Numbered from the stretch's first letter, positions 1 through 9,454 are shown. The stretch is DNA of 43,570 nucleotides from Kalymmatonema hyalinum WJT4-NPBG1 (GCA_019359075.1 JAHHIB010000076.1:1-43570); one strand, 5' to 3'. The notes: generated by a model from the letters alone, not told the origin. Program-made: numbers and translations.

Positions 1-122
1 AGACTCTTCATTGGAACTAACTCTGAGTGACGGTTGCGCTCTGCGCAACCGCTAAATTGGCATTGGCGATCGCATTAATCTCAGACTGCGAAGCGCTCGA
101 ACTCAGATAACCCGCAACTTGG

Positions 123-244
123 GTTAGTAGTTAGTAGTATTTTTTGAGGAAGAAAGGATTCTGCAGCTACCCCACTGAAAGCATTGCTGATTTCTGAGTT
201 CTGCGTTCTAAGTTCTTCTTCAAAACTAACTACTAACTACTAAC
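123..244. repeat. Inverted-repeat element with heptad (STRR-like) arms
   Basis: The left arm at 123-138 (GTTAGTAGTTAGTAGT) is the exact reverse complement of 229-244. Each arm is built from the heptamer TTAGTAG. The interior carries a second degenerate heptad series (GAGTTCT, GCGTTCT, AAGTTCT, about 196-216). No reading frame is apparent. It resembles the short tandemly repeated sequences of filamentous cyanobacteria. It lies downstream of the small membrane protein gene and could form a long hairpin in its transcript. Confidence 0.6.
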
Positions 245-259
245 ACTAAAAAAATGGTA

Positions 260-457
260 TTACCTAACCCTAACAACTTGGGACAAGGTTTGAGGTACCA
301 GTATTATTTGATGCCAAAGATCTTGAGGACTAATACCAAAAGCAGCATCCAATAAAACAATAGTAACGGCAGCAATAAACGCAGTCTTCATCGTCGTTTT
401 CACGACTTTTACTAATAAGGTGAAGACAATCCAAGACACAATCACGGTCGCAAACAT
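260..457 (-). CDS. Small conserved-looking membrane protein, 65 aa
   Basis: A 65-residue protein of unknown function. Residues about 3-17 (rich in Val, Ile, Leu) and 25-40 are hydrophobic and separated by a short Lys-rich turn (KVVKTTMK), so a two-helix hairpin in a membrane is the simplest reading. The C-terminal 20 residues are amphipathic and end in RVR. The ATG at 457 is preceded at a suitable distance by AAGGAAG, which supports translation. No domain is recognised, and no partner gene is adjacent on the same strand within the window. Such short cyanobacterial membrane proteins are commonly annotated as hypothetical. The function remains open. Confidence 0.6.
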   Translation of the reverse strand: MFATVIVSWIVFTLLVKVVKTTMKTAFIAAVTIVLLDAAFGISPQDLWHQIILVPQTLSQVVRVR

Positions 458-1234
458 AGATACACCGCTTCCTTTAGAATAGTCTTACCAATGAAGGTAT
501 TGGAGGAGAAAAAATTTAGTGAATGTAACAATTACAGATGTAAACGCTCTTTTACCCAAGTAAAACCAAAATTTTACTTGAGCTTTTTCCTGTAATTGTT
601 CTGCGCTCACTATACAATAAAACAATGAAAAAATTAGTATGCCGTAAAACCTTCTTTAAGAAATAATTAAAAAAAATCTTTTGATTCTTTGCTACACTTT
701 TTTGATACACTTTATATAGGAATTTTTCACGATAAGAAGTATAAAAAAAATTCTATTATCCTATTATTTAAAATAAGAAAAATTAATCTTTCGTCAGTTG
801 AAAAAGATACCCGAAAACTGTATCAAGAAATAAGATAAGCAATCTTGTAGCAGGAAGAAATTACTTCAGAGGGGAAATACTTTGAATCTCTCGTTAGGTA
901 GTTCTACTATAAAATGAGTGATAAGGGACTTCCAAAGTAAAAAATATCCAACTTTTCTTGTGGGATGGAGAGAAGTCTGAGGGTCGGTCTCCTCCGTTAG
1001 CGTTAGCTCCTCGCGGAGCGAGGCTCAGAACTTCGGGGCTAGAAGCCCGTCCTATAAGCTGGGAGGAACCAGGATGCCCAACGCCAGTCGCCTAGGTCGG
1101 GAAACAAGGACTGCATAGCGTTGGCTGCCCCACACAAGATTGGATAATTTATTTATTTGTTGGAAATCGCAAAGTCAATGGCTAGTTTGTCTTGTTATAC
1201 TCAGCTAGCAAGTAAAAATTACGCATCAAAATAA
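458..1234. other. Repeat-bearing spacer, no gene seen
   Basis: About 500-950 is AT-rich with no convincing reading frame. About 960-1130 is GC-richer and consists of palindromic pieces: a stem around the TCGCGGA loop at 1008-1026, a small hairpin GGGCT-AGA-AGCCC near 1036-1048, and an element at 1078-1124 bounded by CCAACGC and GCGTTGG. The 13-mer ACGCCAGTCGCCT at 1081-1093 recurs, reverse-complemented, inside a coding gene at 31797-31809. The block looks like dispersed repeat debris, perhaps the end of an old mobile element. Confidence 0.5.
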
Positions 1235-1265
1235 TTTAGCGTTCAACTGAGTGCTGAACGCTAAA
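1235..1265 (-). terminator. Rho-independent terminator of dxr
   Basis: A perfect 11-bp stem (TTTAGCGTTCA / TGAACGCTAAA) with a 9-nt loop lies just past the dxr stop codon. On the minus strand it is followed by TTATTTT, a U-rich run. Position and shape fit an intrinsic terminator. Confidence 0.75.
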
Positions 1266-1303
1266 TACAGAGGCAGTAAAAACCGACCGTTGCTAGTAGC
1301 TTT

Positions 1304-2500
1304 TTATCGCAAAGATATTATACGCGAAGGAGTTTGCAGCTTTTCAGTTGCTTTTAAAACTTCCTGTCTTGCCCATTGATCTGCAGCCAAAATATCATCT
1401 AAAGAAGGATTTGGATGGTTATCGTTTGCGTGGCGATCGCACACCCATTCAATGCACCGAGGAATATCTAAAAACCCAATTTTTTCTTCTAAAAACAAAG
1501 CCACGGCTTGCTCATTAGCCGCATTTAATACAGCAGGCATCGAACCACCAGCTTTACCTGCCGCATAAGCTAATTTCATGCAAGGATACTTCTGATGATC
1601 AGGTTCACGGAAAGTTAAACTGCCAATTTTGACTAAATCTAGGCGTTCCCAATTGGTGTAGATGCGCTCAGGCCAAGATAAAGCATACAGTAAGGGTAAG
1701 CGCATATCAGGCCAACCGAGTTGGGCCAGTACCGAGGTATCTTGCAGTTCAATCAGCGAGTGAATAATACTTTGGGGATGAATGACAATCTCGATATTTT
1801 CGTAATCTAACCCAAAGAGGAAGTGAGCTTCAATCACTTCCAACCCCTTATTCATTAAAGTCGCAGAGTCAACAGTAATTTTACGTCCCATTGACCAGTT
1901 GGGATGTTTGAGGGCATCAGCAACTGTCACCTCTGCTAACTTTTCTACTGCCCAATCACGGAAAGCACCACCAGAGGCAGTCAGTAAAATACGTCGCAAA
2001 CCTCTATCTGGAACACCTTGCAGGCATTGAAATATGGCAGAATGTTCCGAATCAGCAGGTAATAACTTTACACCATGTTTTTTGATAAGGGGTAAAACTA
2101 CAGGACTGCCAGCAATTAAGGTTTCCTTGTTCGCCAAGGCGATATCTTTGCCAGCTTCAATGGCTGCTATGGTAGGTAGCAACCCAGCACAACCAACAAT
2201 ACCCGTAACAACGGTTTGGGCATCTCCGTAGCGAGCAACTTCTATGACTCCCGCCTCGCCAGCCAGTATAATCGGCTGGGGATCAAGGTCTTTGATTGCT
2301 TCTTTCAGTGCTGGCAATTTCTCCTCAGAGCAGATAGCTGCTATGCTTGGTCGAAACTGCCGAATCTGAGAAGCCAACAATTCTACATTGTTCCCAGATG
2401 CCAACCCCACAATCCGAAATTGATCGGGGTATTGAGCCACAATGTCTAAAGTCTGAGTACCGATAGAGCCAGTGGAACCAAGAAGAGTTATTGCTTTCAC
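1304..2500 (-). CDS. dxr: 1-deoxy-D-xylulose 5-phosphate reductoisomerase
   Basis: Catalyses the NADPH-dependent rearrangement and reduction of DXP to 2-C-methyl-D-erythritol 4-phosphate, the committed step of the MEP isoprenoid pathway that supplies carotenoids, the phytol chain of chlorophyll and quinones. The protein is 398 aa, the usual family length. The N-terminus has the dinucleotide-binding motif [14 protein letters not shown]. The metal and substrate site is visible in [10 protein letters not shown] (Asp and Glu ligands) and in [22 protein letters not shown]-type sequence, followed by the flexible-loop and C-terminal helical domains. The ATG start lies directly at the cofactor motif, so no N-terminal extension is needed. 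It stands alone on the minus strand with its own hairpin terminator at 1235-1265. Nothing looks broken. Confidence 0.97.
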   Translation of the reverse strand: MKAITLLGSTGSIGTQTLDIVAQYPDQFRIVGLASGNNVELLASQIRQFRPSIAAICSEEKLPALKEAIKDLDPQPIILAGEAGVIEVARYGDAQTVVTGIVGCAGLLPTIAAIEAGKDIALANKETLIAGSPVVLPLIKKHGVKLLPADSEHSAIFQCLQGVPDRGLRRILLTASGGAFRDWAVEKLAEVTVADALKHPNWSMGRKITVDSATLMNKGLEVIEAHFLFGLDYENIEIVIHPQSIIHSLIELQDTSVLAQLGWPDMRLPLLYALSWPERIYTNWERLDLVKIGSLTFREPDHQKYPCMKLAYAAGKAGGSMPAVLNAANEQAVALFLEEKIGFLDIPRCIEWVCDRHANDNHPNPSLDDILAADQWARQEVLKATEKLQTPSRIISLR

Positions 2501-3025
2501 AATTGTTTAAGGATTGACAGACTACATTAATATAAATTGCCAGGGATGCACAAATATGCGGCTTGGTATCTAATTTATTTATTTAGGCTGATAAGGAGAT
2601 CAGGAAATGGGGAGGTTGGGAGAAGAACTGAGTAATTTTCTCTAATAATAAAGATATGCAAAGGCGAATCGGGTTTAGGGGTGTAGGTAAATTTTTCAAT
2701 TTTGAATTGATTTGCTCTACACCTGTCTACCTGTTGGGGCGCAAAGCATTGTGTCCTTGAACCTCTTTCCAAATCAATTTTCCTTGGTCAAAAAAATGTG
2801 TATATAAACACTATATATTTAAATAGAATTGCTTAGAATCATATCGAAGGCAGGTAAATTATAACTACTGATAGTCAATAGTTGAAACTTTGTCAGCTAT
2901 GTTTATTTTCAAGTAGTTACTTATTTTGGTGGAGGAGTGGAATGTGCAAAATATTACTAGTAACTGACAAGATGACAGCCATAGGAACATGGATGCATAA
3001 AGGAGTTTGAAAAACACTCAAGCTT
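2501..3025. other. Spacer between dxr and the glycosyltransferase cluster
   Basis: Divergent promoter space. It contains low-complexity repeat-like stretches at about 2600-2770 (fragments such as GTGTAGGT, GGGGCGCAAAGCATTGTG) typical of dispersed cyanobacterial repeats. The only open frame here, on the minus strand, is made of this repeat material. An AAAGGAG sequence at 2998-3004 lies about 21 nt before the next start codon, too far to be its ideal ribosome-binding site. I see no gene. Confidence 0.5.
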
Positions 3026-4309
3026 ATGGCTGAAATTCAAATATTTATCAAAAAAGCCTTATGGAAAAATGGCTTTCTTTTCCCTACAGCAATCTGGCTT
3101 GTCAGCCGATTATTAATCTGGGCTGGTATGTTAGTGATTGCTCCACACCTAGAAGCACCATTAAAAGGGATTACCCCTGAATTTGGCTGGGGGGTGTTTG
3201 ATGCATGGGATAGTGTCCATTACCGGGCGATCGCCACATCCGGTTATGAATTTGCCAATGATGGGAAACAACACAATCTGGCATTTTTTCCCCTATTTCC
3301 CTTATTGATTTGGCTTTTCATGAAGCTGGGCTTGCCATTTGAGGTAGCAGGTACGCTGATCAACAACCTGGCATTTTTTGCAGCGCTTTATTATATCTAC
3401 TTTTGGATAGAGGAAAATTACGGCAGAAACGAGGCGCGTTGGACAACAGCTGTGGTGGCTTGGTGTCCGTTGTCCATGTTTGGCACGGTCATTTACACTG
3501 AGGGGCTATATTTACTATTAAGTACGGCGGCTTTACGAGCCTTTGACAAACAGCAATATCGCTGGACTATCCTTTGGGGTGCAATGGCAACTGCAACACG
3601 TCCCACAGGATTAGCGTTGATACCTGCATTTTTGTTAGCAGCATGGAGACAGCGCAGGTCCTTCATTGCCTACGTTGCTGGGTTTGCCACTGCAATTGGA
3701 GTACTTCTGTTTAGTCTATACTGTGCAATTCAATTTGGCGATGCTTTGGGATTTCTCCATGCACAACGCGGATGGCGGCCCACATTGGGGTTTTATTGGC
3801 AGGGTTGGTTAGAGATGCTGCTGCAAATCACGCTAGGCACATCCGATGGGCAGTATCTTGGCATAAAAGACTACTTACATCCCCTGTTTTTTGGCATTGT
3901 TGTCGGCTATGGTTATTATTTATGGCGCTTGGGCAAGCACCTTAGTTTACCTGTTGTCTGCGGTTTTTATACTTTAATCTCGTTTTTGTTGATATTGGCA
4001 GATGATTGGTTTATCTATAACTTACTGAACGCGGTTGTGGTATTGGGTGGCGCTTATATGTTATGGCATTTACGCACTCAGTTAACTCCAGTCACTGTGA
4101 TGTATGGCTTGTGCGGCATAAGTTTGCTGCTTGCCTCTGGAGGTACAATTTCCTTGGGTCGTCTGGCTTACGGAATTGTGTCGCTAAATGTAGCTTTTGG
4201 TGTGTTTTTGTCTCGCCATCCTCGTCAAGGATACTTAAGTCTGGGCGTGTTTGCTATTTTACTTGGCAGACTGGCTCTTAAATTTGCCCAAGAACTTTGG
4301 GTAGGGTAA
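3026..4309 (+). CDS. PIG-V-like GT-C family glycosyltransferase (copy 1)
   Basis: A 427-aa polytopic membrane protein resembling the PIG-V / GPI-mannosyltransferase-2 family (COG5542). Such enzymes use polyprenyl-phosphate sugars and act on the periplasmic or luminal side of a membrane. Visible features are a first membrane segment near residues 15-40, then the luminal-loop motif WGVFDAWDSVHYR, whose Asp is the likely catalytic acid of GT-C enzymes, then FFPLFPLLIWL, IYTEGLYLLLSTAALRAFD and ATATRPTGLALIPAFLLAAW, all hallmarks of the family, followed by several more hydrophobic segments. In bacteria the acceptor is generally unknown. The neighbour 84 bp downstream is a close paralogue, so this pair arose by tandem duplication. 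The ATG at 3026 has only a weak Shine-Dalgarno sequence at normal distance. Confidence 0.85.
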   Translation: MAEIQIFIKKALWKNGFLFPTAIWLVSRLLIWAGMLVIAPHLEAPLKGITPEFGWGVFDAWDSVHYRAIATSGYEFANDGKQHNLAFFPLFPLLIWLFMKLGLPFEVAGTLINNLAFFAALYYIYFWIEENYGRNEARWTTAVVAWCPLSMFGTVIYTEGLYLLLSTAALRAFDKQQYRWTILWGAMATATRPTGLALIPAFLLAAWRQRRSFIAYVAGFATAIGVLLFSLYCAIQFGDALGFLHAQRGWRPTLGFYWQGWLEMLLQITLGTSDGQYLGIKDYLHPLFFGIVVGYGYYLWRLGKHLSLPVVCGFYTLISFLLILADDWFIYNLLNAVVVLGGAYMLWHLRTQLTPVTVMYGLCGISLLLASGGTISLGRLAYGIVSLNVAFGVFLSRHPRQGYLSLGVFAILLGRLALKFAQELWVG

Positions 4310-4328
4310 GCTGAAAAACATTTCATTT

Positions 4329-4379
4329 GGTGTAGGACTTTAATAATTCAAAATTCAAAATTCACAAAATTCCTACACC
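4329..4379. repeat. Inverted repeat between the two GT-C paralogues
   Basis: A 9-bp perfect inverted repeat (GGTGTAGGA at 4329-4337, TCCTACACC at 4371-4379) encloses AT-rich heptad-like copies of ATTCAAA. It could fold as a hairpin in the mRNA between the two genes but lacks a T-tract. It looks like a dispersed repeat rather than a classical terminator. Confidence 0.55.
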
Positions 4380-4393
4380 TCTATAGCCGACTT

Positions 4394-5668
4394 ATGACTA
4401 AAGGTCAAATATTTTTGAGCAAAGCTTTATGGACAAAAACTCTCCTGTTTCCAGCAGCAATGTGGCTTGCCAGCCGACTCCTGATCTGGATTGCAATGTT
4501 ATTGATTGCGCCATTGCTGCCAGCACCACCAGGAGTGATTGCTCCCACATTTGGTTGGGGGGTGTTTCATGCTTGGGATAGTGAACATTACCGCATAATT
4601 GCCACCTCTGGGTATGAATTCGTTAACGATGGCAAGACACACACCCTTGCCTTCTTTCCCCTGTTTCCCTTAATCATCCGAGTTTTGATCAACGTGGGCT
4701 TACCGTTTGAAGTGGCTGGGACGTTGGTCAACAATCTGGCTTTTTTCGCGGCGCTTTACTTTTTATACTTTTGGGTTAAGGAAGAATATGGTGAAAGTGT
4801 GGCGCGGTGGATCACTGCTGTGCTGGCTTGGTGCCCATTATCGTTATTTGCAGGGGTGATTTACACCGAGGGTCTCTATCTATTATTGAGTACGGCAGCT
4901 TTGCGAGCCTTTGATAAACACCAGTATGGCTGGACTGCCTTTTGGGGAGCAATAGCCACAGCAACACGTCCGACAGGAATAGCACTGATCGGGGCGTTTG
5001 CGATCGCAGCTTGGAAACAACGCAGACCCCCTATTGCTTACCTTGCGTCTTTTGCCACTGCTGCTGGAATACTTCTTTTCAGCATATACTGTGCGATTCA
5101 ATTTGGCGACCCTTTGGGGTTTATCCACGCACAACGCGGATGGCGTCCCTCGCTGGGTTTTGATTGGCAAGGTTGGTGGAAAATGATCATGCAAGTCACT
5201 GTCGGAACATTGAATTGGAAGCATGGCGGGATCAAAGACCCCCTGCATCCCCTATTATTTACGATAATTATTGGCAGTGGTTATTGTTTATGGCACTTCC
5301 GTAAAAGGTTAGGTTCAGTAAAACTGGATTATGGCTTTGCGGCTTTATTCTTGGTGTTGTGGATACTAGCAGGCGATCCGTTGATTAATACTGTCGCTGT
5401 TTTTGGTAGTGCTTACCTATTGTGGAAATTACGCACTCAATTGACTCCAGTCACTGTTATCTATGGCTTGTGCGGTATAGGTTTGTTGCTATCGTCTGGA
5501 AGTACTATCTCTTTGAGTCGTCTCGTGTACGGTATTGTGTCTCCAAGTGTAGCTCTCGGTATGTTATTTTCTCGGTATCCTCGTTGGGGTTACCTGACGC
5601 TGTTATTTTTTACGATTTTACTTGCAAGCTTCTCTATTCGATTTGCCCAAGAACTTTGGGCAGGGTAG
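4394..5668 (+). CDS. PIG-V-like GT-C family glycosyltransferase (copy 2)
   Basis: A 424-aa paralogue of the preceding gene, alignable over its full length without large gaps. The same signature segments occur in the same order: WGVFHAWDSEHYR, FFPLFPLIIRVL, VIYTEGLYLLLSTAALRAFD, ATATRPTGIALIGAF, and a shared C-terminal block beginning LRTQLTPVTV.YGLCGI. The substitution of Asp-Ser-Val by Asp-Ser-Glu beside the presumed catalytic Asp, and divergence in the region corresponding to residues 265-320, may reflect different acceptor or donor use. It lies 46 bp upstream of the DUF2079 gene, and all three genes run in the same direction, which suggests one transcription unit. The acceptor is unknown, as for copy 1. 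Confidence 0.85.
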   Translation: MTKGQIFLSKALWTKTLLFPAAMWLASRLLIWIAMLLIAPLLPAPPGVIAPTFGWGVFHAWDSEHYRIIATSGYEFVNDGKTHTLAFFPLFPLIIRVLINVGLPFEVAGTLVNNLAFFAALYFLYFWVKEEYGESVARWITAVLAWCPLSLFAGVIYTEGLYLLLSTAALRAFDKHQYGWTAFWGAIATATRPTGIALIGAFAIAAWKQRRPPIAYLASFATAAGILLFSIYCAIQFGDPLGFIHAQRGWRPSLGFDWQGWWKMIMQVTVGTLNWKHGGIKDPLHPLLFTIIIGSGYCLWHFRKRLGSVKLDYGFAALFLVLWILAGDPLINTVAVFGSAYLLWKLRTQLTPVTVIYGLCGIGLLLSSGSTISLSRLVYGIVSPSVALGMLFSRYPRWGYLTLLFFTILLASFSIRFAQELWAG

Positions 5669-5714
5669 ATCGAGAGTAGAGGACTAGGGGAGAAGGGGAC
5701 AAGGAGATGAACAA

Positions 5715-7136
5715 ATGGAGTGGAAGAAAAAACTGATCGAGCCTAATCCTGTAATTTGGATGATCGGCGTAAGTACGTTGATTTTATTTGGGTGCAGCCT
5801 TTTAAGACATGAACTCTTCCAATCAAACGCTTATGACTTAGGAATATTTGATCAGGCAATTTACTTAATCAGCCAAGGGCAATCACCTATTTCGTCTTTC
5901 CTCCGTTTCCATATTCTTGGTGATCATGCCGCTTGGATTTTTTATCTTTTAGCCTTATTTTATAAAATACACCCCAGTGTTTACTGGTTGTTTGCGGTGC
6001 AAGCAGCTTCTTTGGCTTTAGGGGCTTTACCTACATGGCATTTAGCGCGTCATGCTGGTCTGACGGTGCAGCAATCTATAGCAGTCGCTGCGGTGTACCT
6101 GCTGTATCCACTGGTGTATAATATTAATCTTTTTGATTTCCACCCAGAAGTCATAGCTGTGCCAGCATTGTTAGGGGCAGTTTTAGCAGCTAGACTGGAT
6201 CGCATTTGGTGGTTTTGTTTATGTATCGTCCTAGCGTTGGGATGTAAAGCTGTATTGTCTCTGACAGTTGCAGCAATGGGAGTCTGGCTACTGGTGTTTG
6301 AAAAGAAGCGACGATACGGTGCGATCGCTCTAATAAGCGGTATAACTTGGTTTGTGATTGCAACCAAAATCGTCATTCCCTTTTTTGGTGGTCAAGCAGG
6401 CTCAGTGGAACGTCATATCACTCGATATGCCTATTTGGGACACTCTTTTTCAGAGGTTGCTCAAAATTTACTCCTCAAACCAGGACTTGTCTTAGGACAA
6501 ATTTTTTCATTAGGAAATCTGGAATATTTGCTGCTTTTATTAGCACCTGTGATTTGGGGGCTTTCACTGCAAGGGATACAGCCTTTAGTAGGTGCTATTC
6601 CCACTTTGGGGATCAATCTTCTCTCTGACTTTGCAACACAAAAAGACTTGGTCCGCCAGTATTCTCTACCAGCAGTCCCATTTCTTGTGTTAGCTGTCAT
6701 TTCCACCCTAGCAGCGGGTCGGGGATGGTTACGCAACAAACGACAAATTATACTGTGGTCTTTAGTCGCTTTCATGGCTTTAGCCAAATACGGCTACTTC
6801 TTCTCTATTTACGTTGATTCACTGGATACTTGGCAAGCCACACGGCAAGCGATCGCCCTCGTTCAAACAAAAGGACCTGTTTTGACAACTGCCGAAATTG
6901 CCCCGCATCTAGCCCACAGACCAGTGGTCAAATTAACAAGTGTCTACTCACCACCACATAATTTAGCAGAGTTTGATTATATACTGTTGGATGTAACTCA
7001 TCCTGGCTGGCAAAGCAATCGAGAGTTTGCGACTAACTTAGTCAATCAACTCAACAATACTCAGTTGTTTCAACTGCGTTACCAACGCGATGGGGTATAT
7101 CTGTTTGTCAAAGAAGTTTTTCACAATAGTGTTTAA
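5715..7136 (+). CDS. DUF2079 family polytopic membrane protein
   Basis: A 473-aa integral membrane protein with a short basic cytoplasmic N-terminus (MEWKKKLIEP) and about ten hydrophobic segments. The family signature is clear near the N-terminus: NAYDLGIFDQAIYLISQGQ, then LGDHAAWIFYLLALFYKIHP, then the aromatic loop NINLFDFHPEVIAVPALLGA. The domain layout resembles GT-C glycosyltransferases (many helices, then a soluble C-terminal portion from about residue 385). Its position behind two PIG-V-like enzymes supports a role in lipid-linked glycan or envelope sugar transfer, but that is an inference, because the family's activity is not established for such proteins. A good ribosome-binding site (AAGGAG at 5701-5706, 8-nt spacer) fixes the ATG at 5715. 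Confidence 0.85.
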   Translation: MEWKKKLIEPNPVIWMIGVSTLILFGCSLLRHELFQSNAYDLGIFDQAIYLISQGQSPISSFLRFHILGDHAAWIFYLLALFYKIHPSVYWLFAVQAASLALGALPTWHLARHAGLTVQQSIAVAAVYLLYPLVYNINLFDFHPEVIAVPALLGAVLAARLDRIWWFCLCIVLALGCKAVLSLTVAAMGVWLLVFEKKRRYGAIALISGITWFVIATKIVIPFFGGQAGSVERHITRYAYLGHSFSEVAQNLLLKPGLVLGQIFSLGNLEYLLLLLAPVIWGLSLQGIQPLVGAIPTLGINLLSDFATQKDLVRQYSLPAVPFLVLAVISTLAAGRGWLRNKRQIILWSLVAFMALAKYGYFFSIYVDSLDTWQATRQAIALVQTKGPVLTTAEIAPHLAHRPVVKLTSVYSPPHNLAEFDYILLDVTHPGWQSNREFATNLVNQLNNTQLFQLRYQRDGVYLFVKEVFHNSV

Positions 7137-8029
7137 CAGCAAGCAGCTAGGGATGCTTGAAGGTTAACTAGCACTATCCTCAAGCCAAATCTGTTACTTA
7201 GGGCGATGTTATTGAACTTTATTTGAACTTGACTTCATAGTATCTTTAAAATACAAAATTTTATTCGCATATAAATTTTATTTATTACTAGATAAAATTA
7301 CACAATTGAAAAAATAATATGCTTTAATAAATACACATTCATTTAAGCGTAATTAAACATAATTAAGGTATTTTTAATATTTTCCGTGTATGTACTGAAA
7401 ACATACATAGCAAATTGGAATAAGAATAAAGTAATCACCGTAAATAAATTTGTGGTTAGCCCTTTAACAGTAAAGCCAGCAAATCATTCAAAATAACTCA
7501 TAACTTCCATAGCTGAAATCTCAGCATCTGAAAAAATGTTACATAAATATCGGCTTAATTATACTGACAAAAGCATGATTCTTGGTAAACTCTGCGTTTA
7601 AAAAAAGTTACCTTTGACGATCAGAAACTCTCTTAAGCTTGTTAGCGTCTACTACTCAGTAAAGGGCTAATAATAACAGACACTCGGTTAAAAAATTAAC
7701 TTTTTTTTCCAAGTACAAATAACTTTTAGCAGTAGAATATACAATGTTATCTATACAACTCATGCTTCATATTGAACAACACAAAACATTGTTTATGCCT
7801 TGGATTTCTGATATTTCTAACTATTAGTAGATATGGTAGTTTAAAGCTAGATAGTATTGGTTTTATTTAAAACTGTCTTATTTATCAGCTTAATTCTTAT
7901 ATTTCTGTTAATCTATCTTTAAATTTTCAGGATTACCAGAAAGCACCTAGGTAACTAATATCTAGAGAAAATGTGCTGAAGCACACTGTTAGACACATAA
8001 CTCATGATTCCACCTTAAGGAGCTTTGAC
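7137..8029. other. Long AT-rich spacer upstream of the deacetylase
   Basis: Almost 900 bp of very AT-rich sequence. No open frame with plausible coding character, no tRNA-like fold, and no strong inverted repeat stood out. It probably holds the promoter and a long leader of the polysaccharide deacetylase gene. The region just before that gene ends in a clear Shine-Dalgarno sequence at 8017-8022. Confidence 0.4.
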
Positions 8030-8950
8030 GTGGAAACGAATAAGTCGTATGTTTGGTCGCATGGAATACTGATTGCCCTAGTTGGCTTTTGTGCTAGTTT
8101 AAGCATTGGTTTGGTCATGCCTATAAACCCAAATGCCTCAAAAGCTCAGACAAAGCAAGCTACAAATGTAAAGGATACAGCAGCAAAAGTAGGAACTCAA
8201 CAGCGCATTGAGAAATTCAAGGCGGCGATGCTGACAACTTGGCAGCAAGAAGCAAATGTAAAGGGGCTATCACATGCTGTACCATCGCGCTTTCAAGGTG
8301 CAATTGTCAACCATGCAAAACTGACCAAAGGCGAAAAAGTTATTGCACTTACCTTCGATGATGGTCCTTGGGCTGAGTCTACCGCACAGATACTAGATAT
8401 TCTGAAAAAAAATAATATAAAGGCTACATTCTTCGTTGTCGGACAGATGCTCAAGACTTATCCAGAATTAGGGAAGCGAATTGCGTTTGAGGGTCATGTC
8501 CTTGGCAACCATACTTGGCATCATTGGTATCACTACTTTAATTCACAGGCAGCCGCCTTTGAAATTGACAATACATCAAACCTTATTTATCAAACTACAG
8601 GTGTTAAAACAACTCTGTTCCGTCCACCTGGGGGGATCATGCACAATGGCGTGGCTGATTACGCTAGAAACAAAAAGTACGCGATCGTCATGTGGTCTGC
8701 TGACTCCGTAGACTACAGTCGTCCCGGTGTGCCAAGGTTAATCCGTAACGTGACTAAACAGTCAAAACCTGGTGGTATTGTTCTCATGCATGATGGAGGC
8801 GGCAATCGTTCCGACACTGTTGAGGCTTTACCACAAATCATCAGCCACTTTAGAAAGCAAGGCTATCGTTTTGTCACTGTACCAGAACTCTTACAAATAG
8901 AAGACCAAGAACTACAGTTGGCGGCAGCTAAGAAGAGCAAGAACCAATAG
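8030..8950 (+). CDS. Polysaccharide deacetylase (NodB homology domain), membrane-anchored or secreted
   Basis: A predicted metal-dependent carbohydrate esterase (CE4 family) that removes N- or O-acetyl groups from peptidoglycan or an extracellular polysaccharide. Catalytic signatures are intact: LTFDDGPW (catalytic Asp and metal Asp), GNHTWHHWYH (two metal His), the RPPGG motif, WSADSVDY, and IVLMHDGGG near the end. A single hydrophobic segment follows the start (about VWSHGILIALVGFCASLSIG) and ends near a possible Ala-rich cleavage site before KAQTK, so export is likely. I chose the GTG at 8030 because AAGGAG lies 7 nt upstream. The same frame stays open back to another GTG at 7973 that lacks such a site and would add 19 residues. 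A strong hairpin at 9019-9043 follows the gene. Confidence 0.9.
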   Translation: METNKSYVWSHGILIALVGFCASLSIGLVMPINPNASKAQTKQATNVKDTAAKVGTQQRIEKFKAAMLTTWQQEANVKGLSHAVPSRFQGAIVNHAKLTKGEKVIALTFDDGPWAESTAQILDILKKNNIKATFFVVGQMLKTYPELGKRIAFEGHVLGNHTWHHWYHYFNSQAAAFEIDNTSNLIYQTTGVKTTLFRPPGGIMHNGVADYARNKKYAIVMWSADSVDYSRPGVPRLIRNVTKQSKPGGIVLMHDGGGNRSDTVEALPQIISHFRKQGYRFVTVPELLQIEDQELQLAAAKKSKNQ

Positions 8951-9018
8951 TTATTAGTTATTAATATTTATTAATTCCAAAATCTAATATCAAGACTATT
9001 GATAGCAGCAAAAAATAT

Positions 9019-9043
9019 AAGGGTATGGCAAAGCCATACCCTT
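9019..9043. terminator. Perfect 11-bp hairpin, probable terminator of the deacetylase gene
   Basis: AAGGGTATGGC-AAA-GCCATACCCTT is a perfect stem with a triloop. It is flanked by A-rich sequence on the left and TTATTC on the right, so it could end transcription from either side. Confidence 0.7.
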
Positions 9044-9081
9044 ATTCATTGTAAACATCTGTCAGTCATTAATCATTCGTC

Positions 9082-9370
9082 AATAGACCTCTTGCCCTCA
9101 TCCCCAACCCCTTCTCCCAAAATTGGGAGAAGGGGAGGCAATTTCAAAGCCCTTCTCCCAAGCCTGACTTTTCACGTCATGTGGAAAAGTACACAAAAAA
9201 TCTAACTTTCAAACCCAAAATTCAAAGTCTCTCTCCTTATAGGAGAGAGATTTAGAGAGAGGTTTTCCAGATACCGTGAAAAGTAAGCTCCCAAGCTTGG
9301 GAGAGGGATTTAGGGTGTAGAGCTTTGCTCTTCTCGAAGAGTGGGTAAAGATTCATGCAAGAAGTCTAAT
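9082..9370. mobile_element. MITE-like element
   Basis: The ends are near-perfect inverted repeats: AATAGACCTCTTGC at 9082-9095 against the reverse complement of 9357-9370 (ATTAGACTTCTTGC), 12 of 14 matching. The interior consists of nested palindromes (CTTCTCCCAA-AATTGGGAGAAG near 9112-9136 and a CTCTCTCC/GGAGAGAG stem near 9231-9250). It encodes no transposase, and the one short open frame inside is repeat sequence. The size of about 290 bp fits a non-autonomous element. The assignment is by structure only. Confidence 0.5.
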
Positions 9371-9391
9371 ACTCCAGGAGTCGGAACAATA

Positions 9392-9424
9392 AGATTCCCG
9401 ACTTCTTAAAGAAGCCGGGAATCT
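9392..9424 (-). terminator. Palindromic terminator downstream of the glutamate synthase gene
   Basis: A 9-bp outer stem (AGATTCCCG / CGGGAATCT) extends through one A/C mismatch into CTTCTT / AAGAAG. It lies 30 nt beyond the stop codon of the minus-strand gene and is followed on that strand by TTATTGTT. Similar palindromes occur as dispersed repeats in cyanobacteria, so it may be a repeat co-opted as terminator. Confidence 0.6.
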
Positions 9425-9454
9425 GTCTATAGGTAGGGACTTACGGCGATTTTG

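Noticed and set aside
2575-2772. Minus-strand open frame of 65 codons
   Set aside because: Made of dispersed-repeat sequence with no ribosome-binding site or protein character.
8999-9205. Plus-strand open frame of 68 codons
   Set aside because: Starts inside a terminator region and runs through the MITE-like element.
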